Shown: positions 9,343 to 19,291, counted from the first letter of the stretch. The stretch is 64,000 nt of DNA from SB11 sp035906255 (GCA_035906255.1 JAMIFM010000029.1:1-64000), one strand, 5' to 3'. A program made the numbers and translations. The notes: generated from the letters alone by a model not told the origin.

Positions 9343-12300
9343 TTACGGCTCAACCGTAATTACAACACCTTCGCTGTGGCTGGTGTATTCAGGTGCATAC
9401 ATACTTTGCACAGTTGCTATCCCGTTTTGGAAAGTACCCGCTTGGGACACTCTTAAACTATACTCAAACATCCATTGGCCTTTGGGCAAGCGGTCGAAAA
9501 AGAAATTCATACTCGCATCGCGAATACTTTGATAATACCCTACTCCGTTTTGCCATTGGTAGCCTGAAATTGCTGTAACGGGCTCAAGGGCGGCGGCACG
9601 CATATCTTTTAAATATACATACTCCATATCGTTGTTTGCTTTTAAGAAAATACGCACGGTAAGTTTATCGCCTGCTTTTAATACAGTGCCTGCTGTAAGT
9701 GGTATCTGTATTGCGCCGCTATCGGTGGTTTTTTCAATGAATAATTGTTTTATCAGCGATAACGGGGTTTGTGCACGGGTAATTTTATCCAGTTTCTCAA
9801 AATATTGCCAATACAGCCCGCCCCAAGCCATTGGCAGGCTTTCGCCTGCTTGCGGCGCAATGGTTACTTTGCCCATTCCGGCAGTGATTTGCTCGCCTGC
9901 AAACGATTTTTTAAAGTAGCCGGTGCCTGCTTCTACCTTTATTTCAGGGTCGTTTTCAGTATCAAGAGCACTTGTACCTATTTGTATTGCAGGTGATTTG
10001 CTTTCTTCCAACCACTCGCTGCCGCCAATCAACAACGCGTAACACGCATCAGCCGTAGAGCGTGTTGTACCCCAATCGTTCAACTGTTTTTGTTTCAGCA
10101 GCCATTTTTGGGTTTGCAGCAATGCAAAGGTGTCGTTGCCAATATTGTTAAACGCCTCAATAATCAACGCTTGGGTTTCAATAGGCGCATCCGTCCAGCC
10201 ATAACCGCCTGTCATTTCTTTCCAATACATCCCGTTATCTTTATTCACTATAGCATTCTGACGTAAAGCATATAAAATTTTAGCGGGTAAAATTTCATCG
10301 CCCAAACGATGCATGGTAAGGGCTATCATTGCCTGCTCCATGCGGCTGCGGCCTTTCCAGTATTTAGCAGCCTGTTTGCTCCAATAATCAAAAGTTTCTT
10401 CATATTCACCCCTGCTTTGGTCTTCTTCGCCGTCAAAAAAGCTCATGGTATATAAATACTGCACTTGGGTAAATGTCAGGTGGTTTTTCTCAAGGTCGGC
10501 TTTGTTACGCACCAAAACATCGTAATCGTTTTTTGCTTCCTTGTGCAAATAGGTTAGCGAAGGCTGTATCTCAAGTTCATACAAATCATCCCAAGTACCT
10601 GTAATGGTTTTTAGCCTGCCCATTCCCGCAACAATGTATTGGGTAATGTTGCGGTTAGGACTCATTCCCCCAAACCAAGGATATGCGCCGTTTTCTTTGC
10701 GCATGGTTAAAAGTTTTTCCCTTGCCTGCCTTTGCGAATTTGTTATGATGTTTTCATCAAACAAAAGACCTAACCGTTGCTTGCGGGCAGTTTCGTCTTT
10801 GCCTTCGCACAACCAAGGGCTTTCGGCCAGCAAGAGGTTTTTTAACTCTTCGTTTTTCTCAAGGTTAGATACAAAAGAGCCTTCCTCGCCTTTGGCTGAG
10901 GCAGTCTTCCACGATTCAAACACCTCTTTTATCAACGGGTTGCTGTTGGCTATATGTGCTGCAAGGACGTTGGCATAATAACGGTTAAACAACTGCTCAG
11001 CGCACTCGTGCGGAAATTCCATCATATAAGGTAGTGCCTGTATAGCATACCAAGCAGGGTTGCTTGTAAATTCAAAAGTGAGCTTATGGTTTTTAAGCGT
11101 TGCTGTGGGCTTGCTTTGTGTAAGTTTTTTCAACTCATAGGTTTGGGGTGCACTACCGCTAAATGCTATGGGCAATGCCTCGGTAACCAAAATTTCGTCG
11201 CTTAGCACGGGCAGGGTATTTGCTTCGGCATCGTTAAAATTACCGTCGTATGCTTTTATAATTACTTTTAAGGCTCCGTAACCTGCGGGCACGGTAAATT
11301 TCCATTTAACCGCCTCGCTGCTGCCTGCTGCCATTTGGGGTATTTGCAAGGCATTGGTATTATTAAACTCTTTTATGTTTTTGCCCGTTGCAGCGTCGTA
11401 TATCTCAAGCACCGCACTTGGGTTAAGCACTTTGTCTGAAAGGTTTACTACTTTGGCCGTAATGTATATTTCATCTCCCTGACGCAGAAAACGGGGCATA
11501 TTGGTTTGCACCATCAGCGGTTTTTGGGTAAGTGATGAAAGGGTAATTATTCCGCTTTGGCCGTCGATGGTGTGAGCAAGTGCTCTGAAATTCCATCCTG
11601 TAAGGGCTTCGGGTGCAACAAATTTTACAATAACCGCTCCGCTGCTATCTGTTTGAAGGTGGGGATAAAAGAATGCTGTTTCGTTTAAGCTTCGGCGCAC
11701 TTTCACAAATTGTGCAGGGGCTATCGAGTTTGCATTTGTTTGCGTTATGGTCATGTCTTCGGCATTTGCATCACTTGCAAGGGCCGGTGCTTTTTGGTCA
11801 AATGCCATAAGTCCTTCTACTTTGGCCGACGCGTCGCCAAATCCATACGTTGCTTTGTTTCCGCTAATACTATACACGCCTCCGCTACCGCCTGAACCTC
11901 CGCCCCCTGAACCATAACCTGACCCGCCTATACCTCCGAGACCTCCGCCTGAGCCAAATCCTTCACCATCCATCCATCCATACTCATTGTATGAGCCTAA
12001 GGGGTCAGTAAGCCATCTGAAAAAGCGTAAACTCCCCGGTTTAATGGTTGAGGAACTGATATCAAAAACAGGAATGTCTTTAAGCCCGATTGAGTTTTGC
12101 AGTATGATACTGCGCGAAGAGGGCCTAACATAACTTTGCATCGTGTAGTAGTAATTGCCAAAAAAGTTGTACCAAGCGTTCTCTGTAAACGCATCTAATG
12201 ATGCGTCATACATTGATGCTACCACCTCAGCCGATACCTTTTGCGCATTAGGGCCTGTAATTTTTAATACCCATTCTTCTTTGCTGCCGGGTATCATTTT

Positions 12301-15300
12301 ATCGCGGTAACTGCTTATTTGTATATCCAGTTGCTTTTTATCATAAGGTACCGGAATGTATTTTCTTGCTGAATAAAAACGGTTATCGTTTATAGCTGCT
12401 GCTGAAATATTGAAACCGCCCCTATCGGCTTCGGTAACAGGTATTTTTAGTTTCAGCAAGCTATTGTTCATTTTCTCCCATTGCAACTCGGTGCTTTTGC
12501 CGCTGCGCTCAATAAAATACGCTACATGAGTGTTGGGCATACGGCAGCTAATCAGCACGTCAATGGTTTGGCCGGGGGTTGCAGATACTTTGCGGAACTC
12601 AATTTCAAGGTCGCGGTGCAAAAAGGCTTTCTTACCTTTAGGGTCAGCTACCGAAAGGATTTTTTCTTCGCGGTACACTGTACCTTTTTTATCAGCATAC
12701 TCAAACACCACTTGGTACCTGCCTTGTTTAAGTTTTGGGGCATTCCATTGTATGGTTTCTGAGCCGTTTAGGTTATTAATTTGTGTTGAAAAAACCTCAT
12801 TACCCTTTTGGGGTTGAATAGACTCGTATGGATATTTTTGGTTTGAGAAGTACCGTTTTAGTGTTTTGGCATCAATCAGTTGGGTATCGGGTTTTTCCCA
12901 AAACAGTTTTGTATAAAACCCCGGTTCATCTATAAGTGCTGCTATTGAGAGTTTACCTTGCAAAGGTATATTTATACCGTTGGCATTTTTTGCTGCAAGG
13001 TTAATTGAAGCCGGTTCATCGGTATAGGCAACTTCAGGGGCACTTAGAGTGGCGTAAACTGTACGCGGGCCAATTATCACTTCTTGAACAGCCGATTGGG
13101 TTTCGCCCGTTATATCAGTTACTGTTGCAGTAATAGCATACGAATAGTTCTCGGCGGTATCCGCTCCGGGTATAGCAACAAACTTTATAGTAAAGTTGCC
13201 TTTATCGTCTAAAGTTAATTTGCCTGATGCAAGGGCTTCTTCTTGTGCACTCTCTTGCCACCAGTAATCGTAGTAAAAGTAATCTTGCTGGCGCAATACC
13301 GAATATTCGAGGGCGGCTCCGCTAATGGCATTTCCTGCGTATGCTTCTGCCTTTCCTGTAATGGTTACGGTATCGTAAAAATTAAACGGGGTTTTAATGG
13401 TATCGGTTTGCACCTTAAACTTCGGGCGTTTGTATTCTTCTACCAAAAAGCCAAAACTGCCGTATTGGTCGTTTAATGAATAGTAGCCTGTCAGCCTGCC
13501 GTAGGGTATAACAAAACTTCCTGTAAAAGTGCCGTATTGGTTGGTTATATGTTGTTGCGTGCCAATTTCTTCGCCGTTGGCATCTTGTAATATTACTTTC
13601 GATTCGGCATTCTTAAGCACTTCTGTGCGGCCTTCTTTTATGTACTCGTTTACCCTGTACCCTTTGTAATAAACTGTTTGGCCGGGACGGTAAATAGCTC
13701 TGTCCGTCACAAAGCGGGTTTGCGGTGTAATAATAGCGTTGGCTGACCCATCGTAATAGGAGCCTGCATAAAACGAATGGCTGCTGCTAAGCAACTTTTC
13801 TCCGTTTTTGTAAGCGTCAACCGTTAGCGCATAATATGTTTCATCAAGGGTTATTTCTATACTGCCTGTATTATCTGTAATGCCTTCACCCACTATTTTA
13901 TCCTTGAGTACAGAACTATAATTATCAAAAATAGATGTGTTTACTACAAGTTTCACCCCTTTAACGGGCTTGCCTGTTTGTACGTCGGTAACAAAAAAGC
14001 GGTGGGTGTTGGTACCTGTGGCAGTAGTATATATCGAGTAATCGGTTGACCAAAAGGCTACATAGCCTGCAACGTTTGTATCGGTTGTAAAATTCTCGTC
14101 GGCTGAATATAAAAGCACATAATGTCCTGCCTTTAATCCTTTGTGGTACCACTCGGTACGGTGGCGCATAAAATTAGTATCCACAGGTAACTCAATAACC
14201 TGTGGGTCAATAAACGGTTGTGCTGAAAGTTCCCGCAACGTATAAATTTTTGCGCTGTCGTCGGTTTTAAAATTTTTTGAAGTGATGTTTCTAAGTTGCT
14301 CCTGACTGATAGGCAAATAGCGCACATAAACTTTTTTTGTGTTTTTATAGCTGATGCTGTACCTGAACGGTTGTGACGATTTTACACTAAACTCTGCGTT
14401 AATGCTTAGGTTGGAGTTAAGTATTTGGCTTCGCAGGCTTTGGCAATTACCTGTTGCGTCTTCTTTTGGGTACTTTTCAATCGCCGCATCTAAGTATCGT
14501 ATGGCTTCGGCATTTCGGCACAATTGGTTTTGCCAGCCCAAGCTGTAGTAATTATCAGTACAGCTTAATAGCTTAGCTAACTTATAAACCGCCTCGTTTA
14601 CAATAGGATAATCGCTGTATAATGATAGTTGATTTTTATACCATGTTATCTGTAACTCTTTTTCATATACAGTAGCATAGGCTGTTGCAGCAAATTCAAC
14701 CCGCTCTATATCGGTTAGCAAAAGGGCTTCTTTCTTTCCCATTGCAGTAAACCGTTGCAACAGAAGTTTAAGGGTGTTAAGGGCTTTTAAGCGGTAGGCG
14801 TATTCGTTATCAGTAAGAAACGAAGTATTCGTAAAAACACCCGCATCAGCAAACAGTGTTTCGGCCGATAACTCAACCGTATCTTTAGTAATGTATCTGG
14901 TGTAATGGCTGGTATAAAAACTATACAACCGCCACATCAATACATCATACAATGCAGGGAAATACTCTACACTCTTTTTTGAAGCATATACAAGTGCCGT
15001 ATAATTGCCGATAGGGCTATTGGTTAGAACATCTGTGCTTTGTACCGATGCTACGAAATAACTTTCAGCCCTTTCTAAAATAAGGTCATCAGGCCAAAAA
15101 ACAGGGTCGTTGGTATCAGGCTCTTCTTCGCCTTCGTAATAATAGCTTTTTTGGTTCAGCACCTCCAGCCATGCGCTGCCTGCCAAACTTTGCAGCACGC
15201 TTTTGTGCGGCTGCGGCAATACTGCTATTTCAGCATCAATTTTTTTAAGTTGCTGCCACAAGTTGGTTTCGGCAAGTGCTTTTTCCAGCACCAGCCTGCG

Positions 15301-15570
15301 CATCAGTACTTTTACTACTTGCGAGTAGTTTTTATCCTTTCGAGCCAATGCTTCAATTATGGCCATTTGCTCATCGGCATCTTTGGTAAGCTCGTCTTCT
15401 AAAAGGCTATCGGCTTTGTTCCAAAGCAGCTTGTAGCTGGTGTCTTTATCTAAAGTTGAGAAAGGAAAATCTCCAAAATCAAGCCAGTTGCCCCAAGACA
15501 AGGTGTCTTGAGCAGAAACATTTTTAAGACCCAATAAGGCAAATAAGACAATAAGCAGTTTTAGTTTCAT
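9343..15570 (-). CDS. Bacterial alpha-2-macroglobulin family protein
   Basis: A 2075-residue secreted or envelope protein. The signal peptide is MKLKLLIVLFALLGLKNVSA. The protein carries macroglobulin beta domains (for example ITPQTRFVTDRAIYRPGQTV, a typical MG-domain signature), then a very Gly-rich stretch near residues 1205-1235. The alpha-alpha toroid part holds the thioester motif PHECAEQL with Cys1523 and Gln1526 in place. Family knowledge: bacterial A2Ms trap attacking proteases in the periplasm, the bait region being cut and the thioester reacting. The Gly/Ser-rich insert is a candidate exposed bait or hinge (inference). About 400 N-terminal residues before the first MG domain look helical and extend beyond the usual core. 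The usual partner gene, penicillin-binding protein 1C, is not adjacent. Confidence 0.92.
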   Translation of the reverse strand: MKLKLLIVLFALLGLKNVSAQDTLSWGNWLDFGDFPFSTLDKDTSYKLLWNKADSLLEDELTKDADEQMAIIEALARKDKNYSQVVKVLMRRLVLEKALAETNLWQQLKKIDAEIAVLPQPHKSVLQSLAGSAWLEVLNQKSYYYEGEEEPDTNDPVFWPDDLILERAESYFVASVQSTDVLTNSPIGNYTALVYASKKSVEYFPALYDVLMWRLYSFYTSHYTRYITKDTVELSAETLFADAGVFTNTSFLTDNEYAYRLKALNTLKLLLQRFTAMGKKEALLLTDIERVEFAATAYATVYEKELQITWYKNQLSLYSDYPIVNEAVYKLAKLLSCTDNYYSLGWQNQLCRNAEAIRYLDAAIEKYPKEDATGNCQSLRSQILNSNLSINAEFSVKSSQPFRYSISYKNTKKVYVRYLPISQEQLRNITSKNFKTDDSAKIYTLRELSAQPFIDPQVIELPVDTNFMRHRTEWYHKGLKAGHYVLLYSADENFTTDTNVAGYVAFWSTDYSIYTTATGTNTHRFFVTDVQTGKPVKGVKLVVNTSIFDNYSSVLKDKIVGEGITDNTGSIEITLDETYYALTVDAYKNGEKLLSSSHSFYAGSYYDGSANAIITPQTRFVTDRAIYRPGQTVYYKGYRVNEYIKEGRTEVLKNAESKVILQDANGEEIGTQQHITNQYGTFTGSFVIPYGRLTGYYSLNDQYGSFGFLVEEYKRPKFKVQTDTIKTPFNFYDTVTITGKAEAYAGNAISGAALEYSVLRQQDYFYYDYWWQESAQEEALASGKLTLDDKGNFTIKFVAIPGADTAENYSYAITATVTDITGETQSAVQEVIIGPRTVYATLSAPEVAYTDEPASINLAAKNANGINIPLQGKLSIAALIDEPGFYTKLFWEKPDTQLIDAKTLKRYFSNQKYPYESIQPQKGNEVFSTQINNLNGSETIQWNAPKLKQGRYQVVFEYADKKGTVYREEKILSVADPKGKKAFLHRDLEIEFRKVSATPGQTIDVLISCRMPNTHVAYFIERSGKSTELQWEKMNNSLLKLKIPVTEADRGGFNISAAAINDNRFYSARKYIPVPYDKKQLDIQISSYRDKMIPGSKEEWVLKITGPNAQKVSAEVVASMYDASLDAFTENAWYNFFGNYYYTMQSYVRPSSRSIILQNSIGLKDIPVFDISSSTIKPGSLRFFRWLTDPLGSYNEYGWMDGEGFGSGGGLGGIGGSGYGSGGGGSGGSGGVYSISGNKATYGFGDASAKVEGLMAFDQKAPALASDANAEDMTITQTNANSIAPAQFVKVRRSLNETAFFYPHLQTDSSGAVIVKFVAPEALTGWNFRALAHTIDGQSGIITLSSLTQKPLMVQTNMPRFLRQGDEIYITAKVVNLSDKVLNPSAVLEIYDAATGKNIKEFNNTNALQIPQMAAGSSEAVKWKFTVPAGYGALKVIIKAYDGNFNDAEANTLPVLSDEILVTEALPIAFSGSAPQTYELKKLTQSKPTATLKNHKLTFEFTSNPAWYAIQALPYMMEFPHECAEQLFNRYYANVLAAHIANSNPLIKEVFESWKTASAKGEEGSFVSNLEKNEELKNLLLAESPWLCEGKDETARKQRLGLLFDENIITNSQRQAREKLLTMRKENGAYPWFGGMSPNRNITQYIVAGMGRLKTITGTWDDLYELEIQPSLTYLHKEAKNDYDVLVRNKADLEKNHLTFTQVQYLYTMSFFDGEEDQSRGEYEETFDYWSKQAAKYWKGRSRMEQAMIALTMHRLGDEILPAKILYALRQNAIVNKDNGMYWKEMTGGYGWTDAPIETQALIIEAFNNIGNDTFALLQTQKWLLKQKQLNDWGTTRSTADACYALLIGGSEWLEESKSPAIQIGTSALDTENDPEIKVEAGTGYFKKSFAGEQITAGMGKVTIAPQAGESLPMAWGGLYWQYFEKLDKITRAQTPLSLIKQLFIEKTTDSGAIQIPLTAGTVLKAGDKLTVRIFLKANNDMEYVYLKDMRAAALEPVTAISGYQWQNGVGYYQSIRDASMNFFFDRLPKGQWMFEYSLRVSQAGTFQNGIATVQSMYAPEYTSHSEGVVITVEP

Positions 15571-15714
15571 AATTAATGGCGCAAATTAAAAAACGGAAGT
15601 TTAAACCAATTTATCAAAGTTAGAACAAAGGGCATTTTTCCTTATTCAATTGTTGCATACTGTGGTAACAAAAAAGGTAAATGCCTAATCGTAATTTTTT
15701 TAAAATTTATTCTT

Positions 15715-15888
15715 CTACACCAAATGACGCATTTTCATCTCTTCAAGCAATTTTTCGGGAATAGGCCTGCACGAGCAATGCTCCCTATGCTCAAGGTGCC
15801 ATTGTATGCGCTGTTCCAATGTGGGTTTTTTAGGCATAGGATGCGCATCGTGCCATTGGGCATTTATTTTCGACTCCTTTTTCGTCAT
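15715..15888 (-). CDS. Small Cys/His-containing protein
   Basis: A 57-residue frame beginning MTKKESKINAQWHDAHPMP and ending EEMKMRHLV. It contains QWHLEHREHCSCRPIPEKL, where two His and a CSC pair could bind a metal (inference). I believe it is real because an exact -7 box (TAACTTTG) lies 4 bp upstream of its ATG. It is divergent from nadC. I have no function to offer. Confidence 0.65.
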   Translation of the reverse strand: MTKKESKINAQWHDAHPMPKKPTLEQRIQWHLEHREHCSCRPIPEKLLEEMKMRHLV

Positions 15889-15892
15889 ACAC

Positions 15893-15900
15893 CAAAGTTA
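15893..15900 (-). promoter_or_regulatory. Bacteroidota -7 box of the small Cys/His gene
   Basis: TAACTTTG on the minus strand, 4 bp before the ATG at 15888. Confidence 0.5.
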
Positions 15901-15925
15901 AGGAGTTATTAGGTGCGCCGTTCGG

Positions 15926-15953
15926 TTTGCAATTAAAAAATCGGGTACCTTTG
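15926..15953 (+). promoter_or_regulatory. nadC promoter with both Bacteroidota elements
   Basis: TTTG at 15926-15929 and TACCTTTG at 15946-15953 are separated by 16 bases. This matches the TTTG / TAnnTTTG pair of this phylum. The leader to the ATG at 15974 is about 15-20 bases. Confidence 0.6.
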
Positions 15954-15973
15954 CAAAAACGTTTTTAACATCC

Positions 15974-16831
15974 ATGAACCCTCTTTTCACTTCAGCACAA
16001 TGTATTGATTTTATAAAACGCAGTTTGCAAGAAGATATTGGCAGCGGCGACCACTCGTCGTTGGCATCTATTCCGCAGGGAACAATGGGCAAAGCGCGTT
16101 TGCTGATAAAAGATGATGGAATTATTGCGGGGTTGGATTTGGCTGTGGTTATTTTTAATGAGGTGGATAGTGCCCTGAAAGTGGATGTGTTATTGACTGA
16201 CGGAGACCGTGTGAAAAAAGGCGATGTGGGGCTGATTGTGGAAGGCAGTGTACATAGTATTTTGAAATCTGAGCGATTAGTGTTAAATTGTATGCAACGT
16301 TTCAGCGGTATTGCCGCCACTACTAATAGCATGGTGAAACTGCTTGAAGGGTTGCCTACAAAAATTTTAGATACACGCAAAACCACGCCCGGCTTGCGTT
16401 TTCTTGAAAAGTGGGCGGTTACGGTTGGTGGCGGTTACAACCATCGGATAGGATTATACGATATGATTATGCTAAAAGATAATCATGTGGATTATGCGGG
16501 GGGGATTTTAGCAGCGGTTGAACGTACAAAAAAGTATTTAGCTGATAATCAGCTTGATTTGAAAATTGAAGTGGAAACCCGCAACCTTGACGAAGTAAAG
16601 CAAGTCATAGAAGCTGGTGGTGTGCACCGGGTGATGTTTGATAATTTTACCCCGCAAGTGATGAAAGAAGCTGTAGCATTGGTAGCGGGGAGGATGGAAA
16701 CGGAGGCATCGGGCGGTATAAATATGGATACGCTGCGGGTGTATGCTGAAACGGGGGTTGACTATATTTCCGTAGGGGCGTTAACCCACTCGGTAAAAAG
16801 TTTAGACATCAGTCTGAAAGAATTTGTGTAA
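15974..16831 (+). CDS. nadC: Nicotinate-nucleotide pyrophosphorylase (carboxylating)
   Basis: A 285-residue quinolinate phosphoribosyltransferase of normal length. It converts quinolinate and PRPP to nicotinate mononucleotide in de novo NAD synthesis. Motifs include LLIKDDGIIAG in the N-terminal domain, the substrate-binding TRKTTPGLR, the HRIGLYDMIMLKDNH stretch with active-site His and Lys, KIEVETRN, MFDNFTP and the ASGGIN phosphate-binding loop. nadA and nadB are not in the window. Confidence 0.97.
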   Translation: MNPLFTSAQCIDFIKRSLQEDIGSGDHSSLASIPQGTMGKARLLIKDDGIIAGLDLAVVIFNEVDSALKVDVLLTDGDRVKKGDVGLIVEGSVHSILKSERLVLNCMQRFSGIAATTNSMVKLLEGLPTKILDTRKTTPGLRFLEKWAVTVGGGYNHRIGLYDMIMLKDNHVDYAGGILAAVERTKKYLADNQLDLKIEVETRNLDEVKQVIEAGGVHRVMFDNFTPQVMKEAVALVAGRMETEASGGINMDTLRVYAETGVDYISVGALTHSVKSLDISLKEFV

Positions 16832-16887
16832 CATTTGCACGGTTTTTGCGGCTGTTACACAAGCCATTGATTTAAAAAGAATTTACC

Positions 16888-17565
16888 ATGAAAAAATATA
16901 TACTTACCCTTGTAACTATTGCCTTTGTAACTGCACTGCAAGCGCAGTTTACTTTAAGCCCGTCAACTAAACACGTTTACGGCCCATCATCAGAATTTGA
17001 ATTGATAGGCAAATCATACGTTAAAAACACAGGTGCTACCAACAAAACTTTTGTGTGGCGTATGACAGTTGGTACTACTCCTAACGGATGGACGGCTGCT
17101 TTGTGCGACAAAAACCTTTGCTGGGATGTAACTGTAACCCGTGCTACGTTTGAATTAGCCCCCGGCGATTCAGGTAATTTGGATGTGCACCTTTATCCTG
17201 CAAGCAAAGGCGGTACAGGTGATGTAGATATGTATGTTTTTGAAGAAGGTGATAGCGTAAACGGTAAAACAGCAGCGTTCAGTTTTGACGCATGGACACT
17301 TAGCAACGGCAAAGTAGCCAACAAAAACAACAGCATGGAAATTTACCCTAACCCTGCTACCACCAAACTTAACATCTCTTTAGAAACAACTAAACCGGTT
17401 AGCATTGAGGTGTACAACGTGTTGGGCCAAGTAAAAATGACTCACGTACACAACGGCGGCACCAGCACTTTAGATTTATCAGAATTGCCTGCCGGTATCT
17501 ATTTTGTTCGCTACACCAACAGCAACAACCAAATAGTATCAAAACAATTTAAGAAAATACAATAA
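16888..17565 (+). CDS. Secreted protein with T9SS type A sorting domain
   Basis: A 225-residue protein. The signal peptide ends near LQAQ. A beta-sandwich-like middle follows (about residues 20-145) with phrases like WDVTVTRATFELAPGDSGN, and two Cys residues close together (LCDKNLCWD) that may form a disulfide. The last 75 residues (EIYPNPATTKLNISLETTK to VSKQFKKIQ) form a type A sorting domain. It is a single-gene unit closed by a clear terminator. The central domain resembles small Ig-like stalk domains, but I cannot assign a ligand. Confidence 0.85.
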   Translation: MKKYILTLVTIAFVTALQAQFTLSPSTKHVYGPSSEFELIGKSYVKNTGATNKTFVWRMTVGTTPNGWTAALCDKNLCWDVTVTRATFELAPGDSGNLDVHLYPASKGGTGDVDMYVFEEGDSVNGKTAAFSFDAWTLSNGKVANKNNSMEIYPNPATTKLNISLETTKPVSIEVYNVLGQVKMTHVHNGGTSTLDLSELPAGIYFVRYTNSNNQIVSKQFKKIQ

Positions 17566-17586
17566 GCGGCACATTGCCCTATATAA

Positions 17587-17619
17587 AAGCCTTGCTGAAC
17601 AATCAGCAAGGCTTTTTTT
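17587..17619 (+). terminator. Rho-independent terminator
   Basis: A 12-bp stem (AAGCCTTGCTGA pairing with TCAGCAAGGCTT) with a short loop is followed by seven T. It lies 21 bp after the stop at 17565. Confidence 0.85.
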
Positions 17620-17689
17620 ATTGTTTTTAATTGACTTTCAATAGCTAAAACTCTTACATTTACAAAAATAATACCCGCAAGTATAACGA

Positions 17690-18787
17690 ATGAAAATTGC
17701 CGTATTCAAGGAAACGCGACCCGCCGAAACCCGCGTTGCCCTTACACCACAGGTAGCCCAACAATATATAAAACAAGGACACGAAATACTGGTAGAAACC
17801 GGTGCAGGATTATCCTCTTTTTTTAGTGACGAGGCTTATACGCAAGCAGGCGCACAGGTTACCGATAAAGCTCAGCTGGCAAATGCCGATATCTTCTTAA
17901 AAGTAAACCAGCCTACCGATGATGAAATAGCTTTGATACCCCAAGGCAAGGTGTTGGTTAGCTTTTTATATGCCGCCCACAACCGCGAGTTGGCTGAAAA
18001 AATAGCCGCAAAAGGCATCAGCTGCTTTGCAATGGATGCTATACCGCGTATTTCGCGCGCCCAAAACATGGATGCTCTTAGCTCACAAAGTAACTTAGCA
18101 GGCTACAAAGCCGTGCTGATGGGTGCAAACGCTATGGGTAAAATATTCCCGATGCTAATGACAGCCGCCGGAACGGTTACCCCTTCTAAAGTGTTGATTT
18201 TTGGAGTGGGCGTGGCAGGTTTGCAAGCCATTGCAACTGCTAAGCGTTTGGGTGCGGTAGTTGAGGCAACAGACGTTCGTCCAGAAACCAAAGAGCAAGT
18301 AGAATCGTTGGGGGGTAAATTTGTTACGGTTGATGGCGGCGATGCGGTGAAAACCGAAGGCGGTTATGCCAAAGAAGTGAGTGAGGACTACTTGCGCCGT
18401 CAAAAAGAAACATTGCTTAAACACATTTCACAAGCCGATTTGGTAATTACTACGGCATTGGTAATGGGCAAAAAAGCCCCTATACTGATTACCGAAGAGA
18501 TGGTGAAAGCTATGAAGTTTGGTAGTGTGATAGTGGACATGGCAGTGGAACAAGGCGGTAACTGCGAAATGAGTGAACTTGACCAAACGGTGGTGAAAAA
18601 CGGGGTAAAAATTATAGGGCAAAGTAATATTCCTGCTTTGCTACCTCAAAACGCCAGCGATTTATACGCCAAAAACATTTATAACCTGCTTACCCATTTA
18701 GCCACAAAAGATGGCCTGAAATGGGAAATGGAGGAGGAAATTACTGCGGGCACTTTGGTGGTGCATAATAATAACGTGTTAAAATAA
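17690..18787 (+). CDS. pntAA: NAD(P) transhydrogenase alpha subunit, soluble domain I
   Basis: A 365-residue NAD(H)-binding subunit of the proton-translocating transhydrogenase, homologous to alanine dehydrogenase. The Rossmann motif is GVGVAGLQAIATAKRLGAVV, followed by EATDVRP. The N-terminal RPAETRVALTP signature and LLPQNASDLYAKNI near the C-terminus also fit. Here the alpha polypeptide is split, and the membrane part follows as a separate 100-residue gene. The complex transfers hydride between NADH and NADP+ at the expense of the proton gradient. Confidence 0.95.
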   Translation: MKIAVFKETRPAETRVALTPQVAQQYIKQGHEILVETGAGLSSFFSDEAYTQAGAQVTDKAQLANADIFLKVNQPTDDEIALIPQGKVLVSFLYAAHNRELAEKIAAKGISCFAMDAIPRISRAQNMDALSSQSNLAGYKAVLMGANAMGKIFPMLMTAAGTVTPSKVLIFGVGVAGLQAIATAKRLGAVVEATDVRPETKEQVESLGGKFVTVDGGDAVKTEGGYAKEVSEDYLRRQKETLLKHISQADLVITTALVMGKKAPILITEEMVKAMKFGSVIVDMAVEQGGNCEMSELDQTVVKNGVKIIGQSNIPALLPQNASDLYAKNIYNLLTHLATKDGLKWEMEEEITAGTLVVHNNNVLK

Positions 18788-18796
18788 ACGAAACTC

Positions 18797-18877
18797 CGTC
18801 ATTGCGAGCCGATTCATAGAGGCGAAGCAATCCCGATGTTTAGGAAACAGATTGTTTCAGAAGACCTCGCAATGACG
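18797..18877. repeat. MITE-like palindromic repeat inside the pnt operon
   Basis: Terminal 12-base inverted repeats CGTCATTGCGAG and CTCGCAATGACG flank an 81-bp unit that also contains GAGGCGAAGCAATC-type internal sequence. This kind of palindromic unit recurs in many bacterial genomes. It lies 9 bp after the pntAA stop and 27 bp before the pntAB start. Reading through it creates a false N-terminal extension of pntAB. Confidence 0.8.
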
Positions 18878-18904
18878 AAATTCATAAATCTAAAATCAGA
18901 AATA

Positions 18905-19207
18905 ATGAATAGTATACTCGATTTCATAACCGAAAACCAGCAAATGATATACATGGTTATCCTGATGATTTTTGTCGGGATAGAACTGATAGGTAAAGTG
19001 CCTACCATATTGCATACACCGTTAATGTCGGGCGCAAACGCCATACACGGGGTAGTAATTATCGGGGCCATTATTGTGATGGGCGAGGCCGACACAATGG
19101 GAGCCAAAGTATTGGGATTTTTGGCAGTGCTTTTAGGTACACTAAACGTAGTAGGCGGTTTTGTAGTAACCGACCGTATGCTACAAATGTTTAAGAAGAA
19201 AAAATAA
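18905..19207 (+). CDS. pntAB: NAD(P) transhydrogenase alpha subunit, membrane part
   Basis: A 100-residue membrane subunit (domain II, alpha side) with three to four transmembrane segments: MIYMVILMIFVGIELIG, AIHGVVIIGAIIVMG and VLGFLAVLLGTLNVVGGFVV. The open frame begins earlier at 18836, but those codons lie in the palindromic repeat, so I start at MNSILDFITENQQ. It forms part of the proton channel with PntB. The short basic C-terminus MLQMFKKKK ends the gene. Confidence 0.93.
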   Translation: MNSILDFITENQQMIYMVILMIFVGIELIGKVPTILHTPLMSGANAIHGVVIIGAIIVMGEADTMGAKVLGFLAVLLGTLNVVGGFVVTDRMLQMFKKKK

Positions 19208-19291
19208 CCTTAAAGAAACTCTAACTACTAATTTCTAAAATCTAAAACACTTTGGATTTGGAAAAAAGGACTTTAGGATTTTAAAAACAAT

